Part shown: positions 35,903-44,235 of the stretch, one piece after another
How positions within the stretch are numbered: position 1 is the stretch's first letter
Layout of the letters: each line of letters starts with the position of its first letter
DNA from: an uncultured Caproiciproducens sp.
GTDB taxonomy: Bacteria > Bacillota > Clostridia > Oscillospirales > Acutalibacteraceae
DNA length: 64,000 bases
Direction: 5' to 3'
NCBI RefSeq assembly: GCF_963664915.1
Contig: NZ_OY761810.1
Span: 944,661 to 1,008,660 of the forward strand
Notes under the pieces: model-generated
Told to the model about the DNA's origin: nothing
Databases searched by the model: none
The model's input: the letters and a program-made list of their open reading frames with translations, nothing else
Made by a program: the position numbers and the translations under genes

Positions 35903-36546
35903 ACGCGGGGCACCCTCCTTTTTTCGGCTTTCCGGCCGCGTTTTTCATTTGCCCACTGGACAAACGCGGCAAAAAATCCTAAAAGAATAAATCCGAAGAA
36001 CGGCAGGGAAACCCCCGCGTCCGCCGTACCGTACACCCCCATGTTGGTGTGCCAAAGACTGCCCTTAAGCCAAAATTCACGAATGGCGGCACTCAGGCAG
36101 ATTACCAGTGAAAACCCGACGGAGCACCCCACGGCGTCCGCGGCCACCGCCCATCCGATATGGGTCGGCGCGTAGTCGTTGGCACGGGACAGGACGACGG
36201 AATTGCAGATCATCAGACTTGCGAACATCCCCAAAGCGGTCACCGCTCCGGGAATCAGTTTGTCGGTCAGCCACGCGGCCGGCAGGTAGATCATAGCCGA
36301 AGCCGCCAGAACCAGTCCCGGGCGAATCCATACAGGCAACATTTCCCCCACAAGACAGAACAAAAGAGCCACCGGCAAAGAGATAAACAGAAACAAAAGC
36401 GACAGTTCAACCGCGTTTTTCATGTTATAGCCCGCGGCCACAACGGGATATAGCCCAAGCGCTCCGACAAGAACGGGATTTTTAAAAAATACCCCGTTCA
36501 GAAAGATTGTGTTTGTTTCACGAAGAAGACTTCTTTTATTCGTCAT
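35899..36546 (-). CDS. RnfE-like membrane subunit
   Basis: A 215-aa integral membrane protein of the RnfE/NqrD family. KNPVLVGALGLYPVVAAG (about 22-39) and FASLMICNSVVLSRAND (about 105-121) correspond to the conserved RnfE helices that normally carry the Cys-bearing NCAIxGRA motif; here one Cys remains (ICNS). I use the ATG at 36546; ATG 36555 abuts the GGGGG ribosome site. It overlaps the rnfD-like stop by 11 bases, so translation is coupled. Together with the RnfA-like protein it would form the heterodimeric membrane core. Confidence 0.75.
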   Translation of the reverse strand: MTNKRSLLRETNTIFLNGVFFKNPVLVGALGLYPVVAAGYNMKNAVELSLLFLFISLPVALLFCLVGEMLPVWIRPGLVLAASAMIYLPAAWLTDKLIPGAVTALGMFASLMICNSVVLSRANDYAPTHIGWAVAADAVGCSVGFSLVICLSAAIREFWLKGSLWHTNMGVYGTADAGVSLPFFGFILLGFFAAFVQWANEKRGRKAEKRRVPRV

Positions 36547-37513
36547 ACGGTTCATCCCCCAGTCTGAGCGCGCCGCACACCAGGGAATTGATCTGCGGAG
36601 CAGCGGCGTTGGCAATCAAGATCGCAAAGCTGGCTCCCTGTTCAAAGGCGCCAAAGCGGCGGAACATCATAATTACGAATCCCGCAAAAGCACCGTAAAG
36701 AATGCGGCCAATCGTCCTGTGCGGCGCGGTCACCGGATCGGTTATCATAAATACGGAACAGAAAAGCAGGGAACCGGACATCAGCTCGTATTTCACCGAG
36801 GTCAGCGCACTGCACGCAATCCGGGGAAAGAACGCCGCAATCAGTACGGCAACGACCAAAAACGAGGCCGTTATTTCCCATCTTGCCGTGCGTTTCAAAA
36901 ACAGAAACAGTCCGCATGCGCAGATAATCAAGATTCCGGTAGTTCCCAAAGGTCCCGCAAACACACCCCAAAGCATGTCGAGCGGCAGAATATCCGGCTT
37001 CAGCCCGCTTTTTAAAACAGCGGCGGGCGAACGGACCAGTTCAGCGGTAAAATTTTCATATGCGGGAATCGTCTGGGACACCGCGGGGTTGAAATAGGAA
37101 AACATCAGTTTTGGCCAGCAGAGCGTTGCAAAGGCAACCCCCGCAGCCGCCGGATTAAACGGCGTATGCCCGATGGAGCCGAACGGCATCTTCGCAACCA
37201 GAATTGCAAAGGCGGCCGCAGCGCAGGGCAGCCATAAAGGCGCGTTCAGCGGCATCAGCATCACAATCATCATACCCGTTACCATGGAGGAACAGTCTGA
37301 AAGGCTGATGCTTTTTGTTTGAATCAGGCTGAACAGGATTTCACACAGCGCACAGGCAAGCATCGTCACTCCCGCCATGACAAGGGGGCGTACTCCGTAA
37401 TGCACCACCGGCAGCACAAGCAGCATGGCAAGCGTAAACAGCACATCCCGCATCATGGAAGAAACGGAGGCTTCGCTTTTCACAAAAGGGGACCTTGCGT
37501 CATTTAATGTCAA
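36536..37513 (-). CDS. RnfD-like membrane subunit
   Basis: A 325-aa protein of the RnfD/NqrB family with about nine membrane helices. The GHTPFNPAAAG motif at 115-125 is conserved in the family. Canonical RnfD carries FMN covalently on a Thr in a GAT-P-L motif; here the aligned region reads LVRSPAAVLKSG (159-170), without that threonine. A serine could serve, but FMN attachment is doubtful. The TTG start overlaps the rnfC-like stop by 4 bases. Order C-D-E-A matches rnfCDGEAB minus G and B. Confidence 0.78.
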   Translation of the reverse strand: MTLNDARSPFVKSEASVSSMMRDVLFTLAMLLVLPVVHYGVRPLVMAGVTMLACALCEILFSLIQTKSISLSDCSSMVTGMMIVMLMPLNAPLWLPCAAAAFAILVAKMPFGSIGHTPFNPAAAGVAFATLCWPKLMFSYFNPAVSQTIPAYENFTAELVRSPAAVLKSGLKPDILPLDMLWGVFAGPLGTTGILIICACGLFLFLKRTARWEITASFLVVAVLIAAFFPRIACSALTSVKYELMSGSLLFCSVFMITDPVTAPHRTIGRILYGAFAGFVIMMFRRFGAFEQGASFAILIANAAAPQINSLVCGALRLGDEPYDE

Positions 37514-38538
37514 TCGAAGTCACCGCTTTTCTTGTATGACGCCGCTTTTGAAATGGCGGCGGTCAAATCTATTCCCGACGGGCACGCAACGGAACAGGCT
37601 GCGCAGCCAATGCATTTCTGTACGTTCGGCATTCTGACCGGGTCGGGCTTTGTGCTTTGTATTTCACGTAAAACCCTCCACGGCACAATGCCGCGCGGAC
37701 ACGCCCGCGCGCATTTTTCACAGCCGATGCAGGGATAGGATTTATTTCTCGGCGTTTTTTTCAGCGCGATCACACAGCGCGTCGCAGCCGTGACCGGTTC
37801 GGACAAATCGGTAACAGCCTTCCCCGTAACGGAAGAACCGGTAATGACAAGCGTCGTCTTTTCGCTCGCCTCGCACGCATCAAGCAGGAATTGCAGCGGT
37901 GTGCCGATACGCACCCGCATATTTCGCCAGTGTTCCACCCCATCGCCCGCCACAGTCACCACCGTAAAGCTCTGTGATTCGCTTTCATCAACAGCAGCGG
38001 TCAGCGCGGCACAGGCCTGCGCGCCGATATATGCGGCATTTTTGCCGGCGGCGAACAGCTTTCTCTTCAAAAGTATCCGCGCAGGGTACCGCTCACCGGC
38101 AAGAATCAAATCCGCCTGAGGGTTTATTTTTTTGATGATGCGCGCCTCTCTTGAGGTCGCAACAGCGATTTTATTTTCCGCGGCGCCGCACGCCCTTGCG
38201 GCGAGCACCAACCCGGCAATAATCGCATCCGTGTTTTCACGCAGCGTCGCCATAGCGCTTGTGGTGCACGGGTCTTCATCGAAGCAGCAGGCAACAATCA
38301 TGTCCGGCTTCAGTCGGCGCAGCCGTTTCAGCTTTTGGGAGAGCGCTGCTCCGTCGAATTCGTCAATAATCTGAGCGGCTTCGGCAGCGGCGATAATCGC
38401 ACCGTCGTCAAGCTTTCCCTGCCGCGCCGCAAGCGGCTGTGACGCCGCTATCCCTTCCGGAACGGGCAGAATCTTTATTTTATGTCTCAGAGAAGCAGTT
38501 TTTTCCTGCTCCAGCTTCACGCCATGCTGAAATATCAC
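37510..38538 (-). CDS. RnfC-like iron-sulfur protein, shortened and lacking the NADH/FMN loop
   Basis: A 342-aa protein (canonical RnfC about 430-450). The C-terminus has two intact 4Fe-4S motifs: C270, C273, C276, C280 (CIGCEKCARACP) and C309, C312, C315, C319 (CIGCAACSVACP). The central part aligns with RnfC through VTVAGDGVEHWRNMRVRIGTPL (194-215). The glycine-rich GxGGAxFP loop that binds NADH/FMN is not found, and the ECEP-like site is DEDP (87-90). It therefore seems unable to oxidise NADH in the standard way. First of the four-gene cluster, just after rpe. Confidence 0.75.
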   Translation of the reverse strand: MIFQHGVKLEQEKTASLRHKIKILPVPEGIAASQPLAARQGKLDDGAIIAAAEAAQIIDEFDGAALSQKLKRLRRLKPDMIVACCFDEDPCTTSAMATLRENTDAIIAGLVLAARACGAAENKIAVATSREARIIKKINPQADLILAGERYPARILLKRKLFAAGKNAAYIGAQACAALTAAVDESESQSFTVVTVAGDGVEHWRNMRVRIGTPLQFLLDACEASEKTTLVITGSSVTGKAVTDLSEPVTAATRCVIALKKTPRNKSYPCIGCEKCARACPRGIVPWRVLREIQSTKPDPVRMPNVQKCIGCAACSVACPSGIDLTAAISKAASYKKSGDFD

Positions 38539-38555
38539 GCTGTCACCCCCAGTCT

Positions 38556-39206
38556 TTATTTCAAATCGGCCGCCGCTTTCAAGTCGCTGATCGCCCGTTT
38601 CGCGTCGTCGGCTTTAAATACGCTTGTCCCCGCAACGCACACATCTACTCCCGCTTTAGCGGCCGTTCCGATCGTCCCCATGTGAATCCCGCCGTCCACC
38701 TGCACCAAAACATCCGGTCGACGGGCTTTCAGTGCGACGACTTTCTCCATCATGTTCTCCATAAAACTCTGGCCGCCGAACCCCGGTTCAACCGTCATGA
38801 CAAGCACCATGAAAAGCTTGTCCAAATACGGGAACACAGCTTCGGCCGGCGTACCCGGTTTAATGGATACCGCAGGTTTTGCACCGCCGGCCAGAATCGC
38901 GGCGATGGTCTTTTCCGGATCGGACTGTGCCTCCATGTGAAAGGTAATAATATCCGCCCCGGCGTCTAAAAAATCAGGAACATACCGGAGCGGTTCATCA
39001 ATCATCAGATGCACGTCAAACGGTTTATCCGTAAATTTGCGTACGGCTTTAATAACAGGCGCGCCAAATGTCAGATTCGGTACAAAATGACCGTCCATTA
39101 CATCCAGATGAATCCAGTCCGCACCGCAGACATCCATTCTGTTCACTTCATTCCCAAGCTGTGAAAAATCCGAAGAAAGCACCGAAGGTGCAATCAGCAT
39201 ATTCAT
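38556..39206 (-). CDS. rpe: Ribulose-phosphate 3-epimerase
   Basis: Interconverts ribulose 5-phosphate and xylulose 5-phosphate in the pentose phosphate pathway. The 216-aa TIM barrel has the signatures APSVLSSDFSQL near 6-17, IHLDVMDGHFVPNLTFG near 32-48, HLMIDEP near 65, VMTVEPGFGGQSF near 135 and VDGGIH near 173. Metal-binding His and Asp residues are present. It precedes the Rnf-like cluster by 17 bases, and may share its transcript. Confidence 0.95.
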   Translation of the reverse strand: MNMLIAPSVLSSDFSQLGNEVNRMDVCGADWIHLDVMDGHFVPNLTFGAPVIKAVRKFTDKPFDVHLMIDEPLRYVPDFLDAGADIITFHMEAQSDPEKTIAAILAGGAKPAVSIKPGTPAEAVFPYLDKLFMVLVMTVEPGFGGQSFMENMMEKVVALKARRPDVLVQVDGGIHMGTIGTAAKAGVDVCVAGTSVFKADDAKRAISDLKAAADLK

Positions 39207-39386
39207 CCCTCCATTACACTTTCCTTTATTCTACCCTAAATTCAAGGTTTTTTCAACGCTTTCAGAACCGGTTGCCTCAAACTTTATAGTGCCTGCCGGG
39301 AACGGGTCCCGGCAGACAATCTATAATAAAGCGGTTGAAATATTTGCCCCGCACTCTATTGTATGCGCGAATCAGTATTTTGGCAG

Positions 39387-39418
39387 TAAAAAAGCTCCGC
39401 AAAAGCGAAGCTTTTCAG
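39387..39418 (-). terminator. Terminator after the three-helix membrane protein
   Basis: AAGCTTCGC and GCGGAGCTT-type arms (one mismatch) are followed by TTTTTTAC on the minus strand. A second hairpin at 39294-39314 (TGCCGGGA/TCCCGGCA) lies further on and lacks a T-run. Confidence 0.65.
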
Positions 39419-39712
39419 TTATTTCTCATCATCACCGGAATGATTCTTCCGATCAGAATCCATTTTGCTCTTTTTGCCTTCCCTGTAATAGACAACGCAA
39501 GCCAAAATCAGTACCGCCGCAGTAATCGCACGGAGCACCCAGCCCCACACCCCGGTGAACAGATTTGCCCCCAGAGCCGCGTTGGCGAGCCACCATCCGC
39601 CAAGAAGGATAAAAAATGCTCCCACGGCATAAAAAACACGATTTTCTCTGCTCATTCGAAAAATAAGGATTAACCCGACGATAAACCACATCGCCGCATA
39701 CACATATGGCAA
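39419..39712 (-). CDS. Small membrane protein with three predicted helices
   Basis: A 97-aa protein with membrane spans near 5-20, 27-48 and 55-75 and a charged, Lys/Asp-rich C-terminal tail. The TTG at 39712 lies eight bases after GGGGAG. Not recognised as a family. It is similar in scale to the next gene upstream but not visibly homologous. It is inferred to be a cytoplasmic-membrane protein of unknown role. Confidence 0.65.
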   Translation of the reverse strand: MPYVYAAMWFIVGLILIFRMSRENRVFYAVGAFFILLGGWWLANAALGANLFTGVWGWVLRAITAAVLILACVVYYREGKKSKMDSDRKNHSGDDEK

Positions 39713-39776
39713 ACAAAACGCTCCCCGCTATTATGATATCTTTTATCATAATCTGAATACAGACGCCTGTCAATCG

Positions 39777-40079
39777 TTACGCACAGGTCTTTTCTCCTCT
39801 GTGCAGTCTGCCCAGCGCGCGCTGTGGGTGCCTGTGCATCCGGCGGTGTCGGAGAAGCGCCTCGCGTCTGAGCTGTGCAAAACAGCAAAATGCCACAACG
39901 GCCTGCAAAACCAGCTGAACGGTTTGGAACAGCCAGTTGCCCGTTCCGGTAAGCAATGAAAATGTTCCCATAAGCGCGGTCATTGCCAAAAGAGCACGGC
40001 CGGACTGCGAACCGGGCTTATACCGCAAAGCCATAAATCCCGCAAACAACAGCATCATCATTCCGATTATAACATTCAT
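39777..40079 (-). CDS. Small membrane protein with an Arg/His-rich tail
   Basis: A 100-aa protein from ATG 40079 (GGGAGG seven bases upstream). Two to three hydrophobic segments (about 2-18, 28-45, 48-65) precede a strongly basic tail (RRHRRMHRHPQRALGRLHRGEK). No family is recognised. The basic tail may bind acidic lipids or nucleic acid, but this is speculation. Confidence 0.6.
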   Translation of the reverse strand: MNVIIGMMMLLFAGFMALRYKPGSQSGRALLAMTALMGTFSLLTGTGNWLFQTVQLVLQAVVAFCCFAQLRREALLRHRRMHRHPQRALGRLHRGEKTCA

Positions 40080-40192
40080 CGTTCTACCTCCCGGGCAAAA
40101 ATCGTTCATATGTTCTTGTTTCATTTATATGATAACACATATGTTCTATTAAATGCAAGCATTCTTTTTTCGCAGGGACATTTATGGTACAA

Positions 40193-40224
40193 CAAAAAAA
40201 GAGCGGGGTTTCCCCCGCGCTCCC
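40193..40224 (-). terminator. Terminator after the 3D-domain protein gene
   Basis: GAGCG(C)GGGG/CCCCGCTC with a GAAA tetraloop is followed by TTTTTTT on the minus strand. Confidence 0.85.
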
Positions 40225-40228
40225 TGTT

Positions 40229-41449
40229 TTACAGAACGTAAATGTTCATATTGCGTACGCCGAAGCTTCTGCACTGGCCAACCGAGTCAAAATATAAGTC
40301 GGCAACAATCCGCCCGTCCATGACCCCGCCGCCGGTGTCCGCCGCGATGGCGTAGCCGTAAACGACTTTTCCGTTCGGGGAGCAGATATACAGCTTGCTT
40401 CCGTACGGAATAATGTTCGGATTGACCGCTACCAGACCGAACGCAGCCGCTCTGCCGGTTGAAGTAGTGCCGCCGCCGGTGTATCCGGTACATCTGCCGG
40501 AAATATATTTTTTGTAGGCAATGGTGTTTCCGTTTTGATCGGTAATGGTTCCGTCACCGTTGATAACCGCGGCACCGGCCGTTTTCTTTTTCGTCCCAAC
40601 AACCGTCACCTGGTCAACCGGTTCTTCAAGCACGGTTTTGCTGACCACCTCACTGGCGGCGACTTTGCCTTCCACCAGCTTCTGACGGGTAACGACGGAC
40701 TGGCTCCCGCTTTTCCCGGGTTCCTTAATTTTACGCTGGCCTTTATAAAGACTGCTGCTGGTTTCATTTTTGTTCTGAAATGCAATGGCCTGTGTTGTAG
40801 CAACATCTTTATAGGTAACCCTTGCGACGGAGATTTTCATCCCCTCGCTGACCGCAGCATCCTTCTTCACGCTGACAATGTCCTCGCTGCCAAGCACAAC
40901 GCCGGCCTCGGCCAATGCTTCGGCAACGGTGCCCTCGCTTACAAGCGCAGACTTTGTCTGCCCGTCTGCAGTAATGCTGACGTCGAATTTTCTTTCAATT
41001 TGAATGTCCGTTTCTTCGGCGACCTTCGCCGCAGGCGCCGGAGTAGCTACGTCATTTTTTCCCAGTGTCACGGATGCCTTTGAAAGCGCCAGTGCCACGG
41101 TGTCGCCATAATGCAGCGTGACGGTTTTTACTGTGCCGTCCACGGCAACGTCGGTTTGTACTGCGCTCTTAACGGTAATCTGGATTTCCCCGCCCGGGGT
41201 TTGTTCCGTACTGCGGACAACAAGATCCTTTTCCCCAACCTTTATATTGGCCGCGGCAAGGATTTCGCTGGTCTTGTCGCTGTACAGCTGTACGGTTTTT
41301 TTCTCTCCGTTATAATCAATCACCGCGTTGCATGTTGCTGCCGTTACAGTGATGACAGAGCTGATTGTGATTGTAATCATGATTGCAAGTGCAACCACTC
41401 TTTTCATTGCGTTTTTCAAACATGCTCTATTTTGTGTGAATAATCGCAT
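40229..41449 (-). CDS. YabE-like cell-wall protein with DUF348, G5 and 3D domains
   Basis: A 406-aa exported protein, probably a peptidoglycan hydrolase acting on the wall or spore cortex. A membrane or signal helix spans about 15-38. Three DUF348 repeats follow (about 42-80, 98-140, 155-195), then a G5 domain (about 205-285) and a C-terminal 3D domain (about 325-406). The 3D aspartates are visible in AADTGGGVMDGRIVADLYF. The family is related to Rpf-type lytic transglycosylases of Firmicutes (YabE). RBS AAGGGTG precedes the ATG. Confidence 0.9.
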   Translation of the reverse strand: MRLFTQNRACLKNAMKRVVALAIMITITISSVITVTAATCNAVIDYNGEKKTVQLYSDKTSEILAAANIKVGEKDLVVRSTEQTPGGEIQITVKSAVQTDVAVDGTVKTVTLHYGDTVALALSKASVTLGKNDVATPAPAAKVAEETDIQIERKFDVSITADGQTKSALVSEGTVAEALAEAGVVLGSEDIVSVKKDAAVSEGMKISVARVTYKDVATTQAIAFQNKNETSSSLYKGQRKIKEPGKSGSQSVVTRQKLVEGKVAASEVVSKTVLEEPVDQVTVVGTKKKTAGAAVINGDGTITDQNGNTIAYKKYISGRCTGYTGGGTTSTGRAAAFGLVAVNPNIIPYGSKLYICSPNGKVVYGYAIAADTGGGVMDGRIVADLYFDSVGQCRSFGVRNMNIYVL

Positions 41450-42085
41450 TTGTTCACCCTTTTCCTCGCTCAGACAGCATAAATATGGACGTCATCCACC
41501 ACATTGCCGAGCTTCAGTTTTTAGGATATGTTTCAATGGCGTAATTATATTCACCTTATGCATAATTGTCAAATTATTATTTACAACTAATTTGTTTATA
41601 TTGCACAAACGCTTCGAAGTGTTTGTGCCGAATTCCTGCCTTTATTTTCCGTATTGGCACGATTATTCCTTTCCTTACGCTTAAGAACAAAGCATTTTCT
41701 GTGCAATATGCAAGAAAATTATAGTTACAATCTTGTTACAAATATTACAGTGTTGTTTATTATGTAAATTATGGCATTATTTCGTTGTTTTTAGGCTGAG
41801 ACGGTTTTATTATAATTAAAAAAATGGCTCTGCATCTAAATTTTTGGTGATTTTGTCCAGCATTTAAATTTTTGTTGTAATTTATATAATCCTGTCTTTA
41901 GTCAGAACAGCGTACAATGATTGAAGGCGAAATCATTTTTCGTATCAAGAAGCAATCCGACGATTATTTCAGGTTGTCACCACGCAAATACGGCTCCGAG
42001 AAGCACAGTGAAACTACTCTATATATAGTATATGCGCACCCTATAAAAGGGCGGCGAACTTTTACAAAAAAATGCTATATATAAT
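41450..42085. other. Gene-poor region between YabE-like and pentapeptide-repeat genes
   Basis: Very AT-rich. No full gene; one 55-codon frame (41917-42084) is listed separately. A segment near 41822-41880, with GGCTCTGCATCTAAATTTTT and a nearby repeated AAATTTTTGTTG-type stretch, looks like the end of a degraded insertion element, but no matching inverted end is visible. Confidence 0.4.
41917..42084 (+). CDS. Possible short remnant gene
   Basis: A 55-codon frame with ATG but no ribosome site. The peptide is basic (IEGEIIFRIKKQSDDYFRL, then RKYGSEKHSE) and ends in KKCYI. The first residues could be the start of a transposase truncated after about 50 codons, which would fit the IS-like end upstream, but I do not recognise a family. 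Low confidence. Confidence 0.25.
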   Translation: MIEGEIIFRIKKQSDDYFRLSPRKYGSEKHSETTLYIVYAHPIKGRRTFTKKCYI

Positions 42086-42117
42086 GAAAAGGGACCCCGG
42101 TTACCCGGAGCCCCCTA
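42086..42117 (-). terminator. Terminator after the pentapeptide-repeat gene
   Basis: GGGG-CTCCGG/CCGG-GG-CCC arms with a GTAA loop are followed by TTTTC on the minus strand. It overlaps the gene's stop codon. Confidence 0.75.
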
Positions 42118-42762
42118 TCTTATAATTAATCCAAGGTATCGGGACAGGTCACAGGCCTGCACCGCCGTGACAACCGCCCCCTGCAATTCTGCGCCGGAAA
42201 GCAGGATGCCATCGATCTCACAGGTTGTAAAATCAATTCCTTTGAGCGGCGCATGAAGGAATTCCGACTCTGCCAAATTGCATTTTTGAAACGCTGTCAA
42301 CTTAAAGCTGCATTGCTGAAAGCTTCCGTTTGAAAAATCGTTTTCCTGGAACCGGCAGCTTTTCATTTTTGCGGAAGTAAAATTCGTATAGGTGCAGACG
42401 CTGTTCTGTATGACAACGTTGTCGAGAACCGCCTCTGAAAAATTGGTTCCCAGCGCTTTGCAGTTTTCAAACCGTACCCTGCGCAGCAGACATTTTGAAA
42501 AGTCGGCATTGGACAGATCGCAGTTGCTGAAAACAACATCCGCAAAATACAGATTTTCAAACGCGCTTTCCATCAACCGGCAGTTTTCAAAGAAGCAGTT
42601 CAGAAAGTCGGAGCCTTCCTCTGCCGCTCCATTTAGCGATACACTTAAAAAGTGATAGCCCTTCACATCCTGTTCTTCTTCCTGCGCTTTCCGAATAACT
42701 TCCTCAAGATCGCTGTGTTCGATTAAATGTTCCGATATTTTTGGTTCTTCTGTTTTTATCAT
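42115..42762 (-). CDS. Pentapeptide-repeat protein
   Basis: A 215-aa protein, from ATG 42762 after AGGAGG/AAGGA. Residues about 50-190 form a right-handed beta helix: repeated A(D/N)LxF-type units such as CDLSNADFSKCLLRRVRFENC, with F or L in the centre. Family members include quinolone-protection proteins and bacteriocin immunity proteins, but most are of unknown role. It overlaps the HxlR regulator by four bases (ATGA), so it is co-regulated. Confidence 0.85.
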   Translation of the reverse strand: MIKTEEPKISEHLIEHSDLEEVIRKAQEEEQDVKGYHFLSVSLNGAAEEGSDFLNCFFENCRLMESAFENLYFADVVFSNCDLSNADFSKCLLRRVRFENCKALGTNFSEAVLDNVVIQNSVCTYTNFTSAKMKSCRFQENDFSNGSFQQCSFKLTAFQKCNLAESEFLHAPLKGIDFTTCEIDGILLSGAELQGAVVTAVQACDLSRYLGLIIR

Positions 42763-43124
42763 TTCGTTTCCTTTTCCTCCTGTAAATTTTTCGGCCCGCC
42801 GAAATTCATTTGTTCTGTTCCCCATGCGGCAAGCTCGTTCAGTGCGGGCATCAGGTTTTCACCCGACGGGGTCAGTGAATATTCGACGTGCGGCGGCATT
42901 TCCATATACTGAATCCGGGTAATCAGCCCGTTCTTTTCCAGTTCCTTCAATGATTGCGACAGCATCATATTGGTGATGCCGGAAACGCTCCTTCTCAACT
43001 CGCTGTACCTTAAAACCCCGTTCCGGCTAAGCGACCACAAAATCGGAAGTTTCCATTTTCCGCCGATCTGCCGTAGGGCGTAGGCAACCGGACATTGCTC
43101 CGTTTTCATCCCGTCATCCATCAT
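42759..43124 (-). CDS. HxlR-family transcriptional regulator
   Basis: A 121-aa winged-helix regulator. CPVAYALRQIGGKWKLPILWSL (11-32) is the HxlR signature with the redox/thiol-sensing type Cys11. RYSELRRSVSGITNMMLSQSLKELE (38-62) is the recognition helix area, and the C-terminal HxlR wing reads MEMPPHVEYSLTPSG. It is divergent from the flavin-binding protein gene at 43237, a layout in which HxlR proteins often control the neighbour. Nearby pentapeptide gene is downstream in the same unit. Confidence 0.9.
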   Translation of the reverse strand: MMDDGMKTEQCPVAYALRQIGGKWKLPILWSLSRNGVLRYSELRRSVSGITNMMLSQSLKELEKNGLITRIQYMEMPPHVEYSLTPSGENLMPALNELAAWGTEQMNFGGPKNLQEEKETK

Positions 43125-43173
43125 TCCTGCTCCTATACTCAGTAAATACTTACTTAGTCAAGTATTTCTGCAT

Positions 43174-43202
43174 ACTTGTATTTTTCTTTCTTTATTTTAT
43201 AA
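43174..43202 (+). promoter_or_regulatory. Promoter of the flavin-binding protein gene
   Basis: TTGTAT (near 43175) and TATAAT (near 43198) are about 16-17 bases apart. The start codon is about 40 bases downstream. A TACTTA/TAAGTA-like direct-inverted pattern (TACTCAGTAAATACTTACTTAG) lies next to it, a possible HxlR site. Confidence 0.45.
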
Positions 43203-43236
43203 TACTATCATAAAAGAGTATAAAGGAGCAATGATT

Positions 43237-43632
43237 ATGGACGAAGTTCTTCAATTTTTAACGGAAAATTCAACTTTTTATCTCGCTACGGTGGAGGGCG
43301 ATCTCCCAAAAGTGCGCCCGTTCGGTTTCGTTATGAAATGCGACGGAAAGATCTGTTTTTGCACTAACAATCAGAAGAATGTATATAAGCAGATGAAGGC
43401 AAATCCCAACATTGAAATTTCAGCCGCCACAAATGACGGAAAGTGGCTGCGTTTAAAAGGCAAAGCCGTTTTCTGCACCAGCAAAGAGAAAAGACAGGCC
43501 GCGCTGACGGCGGCGCCTTATCTCAGCAGAATGTACAGTGTGGACGATGCTATTTTTGAAATCTTTTATATTGACCAGGCTGAAGCAACGTTCAGCAATA
43601 TGAAGGGCGAGTCCAGAACCGTCAGGTTTTAA
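43237..43632 (+). CDS. Pyridoxamine 5'-phosphate oxidase-family (flavin-binding) protein
   Basis: A 131-aa split beta-barrel protein of the FMN-binding PPOX family. Early residues (TFYLATVEGDLPKVRPFGFVM) and NQKNVYKQMKANPNIEISA near 47-65 are typical. The WLRLKGKAVFC strand is near 75. Members reduce F420-, FMN- or heme-type substrates or simply bind flavin; the substrate here is unknown. I take ATG 43237, eight bases after AAAGGAG; ATG 43231 is too close. Likely controlled by the divergent HxlR. Confidence 0.85.
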   Translation: MDEVLQFLTENSTFYLATVEGDLPKVRPFGFVMKCDGKICFCTNNQKNVYKQMKANPNIEISAATNDGKWLRLKGKAVFCTSKEKRQAALTAAPYLSRMYSVDDAIFEIFYIDQAEATFSNMKGESRTVRF

Positions 43633-43681
43633 AAAATGCGCTTTGATAGGGCTTAAACCAGCCCTGTCAAGGCGCATTTTG
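43633..43681 (+). terminator. Long terminator hairpin between convergent genes
   Basis: AAATGCGC-TTTGA-AGGGCT pairs with AGCCCT-TCAAG-GCGCATTT, a 19-bp stem with two mismatches, with T/A runs on both sides, so it can act in both directions. Confidence 0.8.
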
Positions 43682-43711
43682 CTTCCATAACATTTTAATG
43701 TTCCGACCATA

Positions 43712-44206
43712 CTATTTGTGCTTGATCATTTTATAAATGCCGAAGCCCAATCCCCCAAAAAGAGCAAGCATGGAAACAGGCAGGAACCACGCGCCAAGCC
43801 CGGCGGATAAGCCCCTTGCAACCTGTTCGGTTTGCCACTGTAAGTAAAGAAAAATCACGATAATGATACATTTTATCCATTCGAGCATCTGACGGCCCAA
43901 CTTATATTGATATGCCGCATTTTCTTCGGTGATTTCGACCGCGTAGTTATAAGCCCAAGGAAATCTTTCGAGGATGGTCATTGCCACGTAGAGTATGACC
44001 GCCATGACGGGGAGCATAAGCAACGATCCTTTTCCTCCCCACCCGTCCGCCCGGCCGCTGGCCCCGAAATGGGTTGGAATTCTTCCCGGAAGATGAATCA
44101 TCGAAAAAACGGTTAAGCCAATCAATACAAGCAGGGAAAAAAAGGACAATATCTGTATCAACTTCTCGAGCCGGCTGTAGGGCAGTTCGATTTTCGGCCT
44201 CGACAT
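43712..44206 (-). CDS. DUF1648-type membrane protein
   Basis: A 164-aa protein with about four membrane helices. The family signature HLPGRIPTHFGASGRADGWGGKGSLLMLPVMAV (about 38-70) is present. DUF1648 proteins include SdpI-like immunity factors. The ATG at 44206 lies eight bases after AAAGGAG. It follows the DUF3592 gene and may be co-transcribed. Confidence 0.8.
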   Translation of the reverse strand: MSRPKIELPYSRLEKLIQILSFFSLLVLIGLTVFSMIHLPGRIPTHFGASGRADGWGGKGSLLMLPVMAVILYVAMTILERFPWAYNYAVEITEENAAYQYKLGRQMLEWIKCIIIVIFLYLQWQTEQVARGLSAGLGAWFLPVSMLALFGGLGFGIYKMIKHK

Positions 44207-44235
44207 GTCAGGAACTCCTTTCAAACGCTAAGCGC

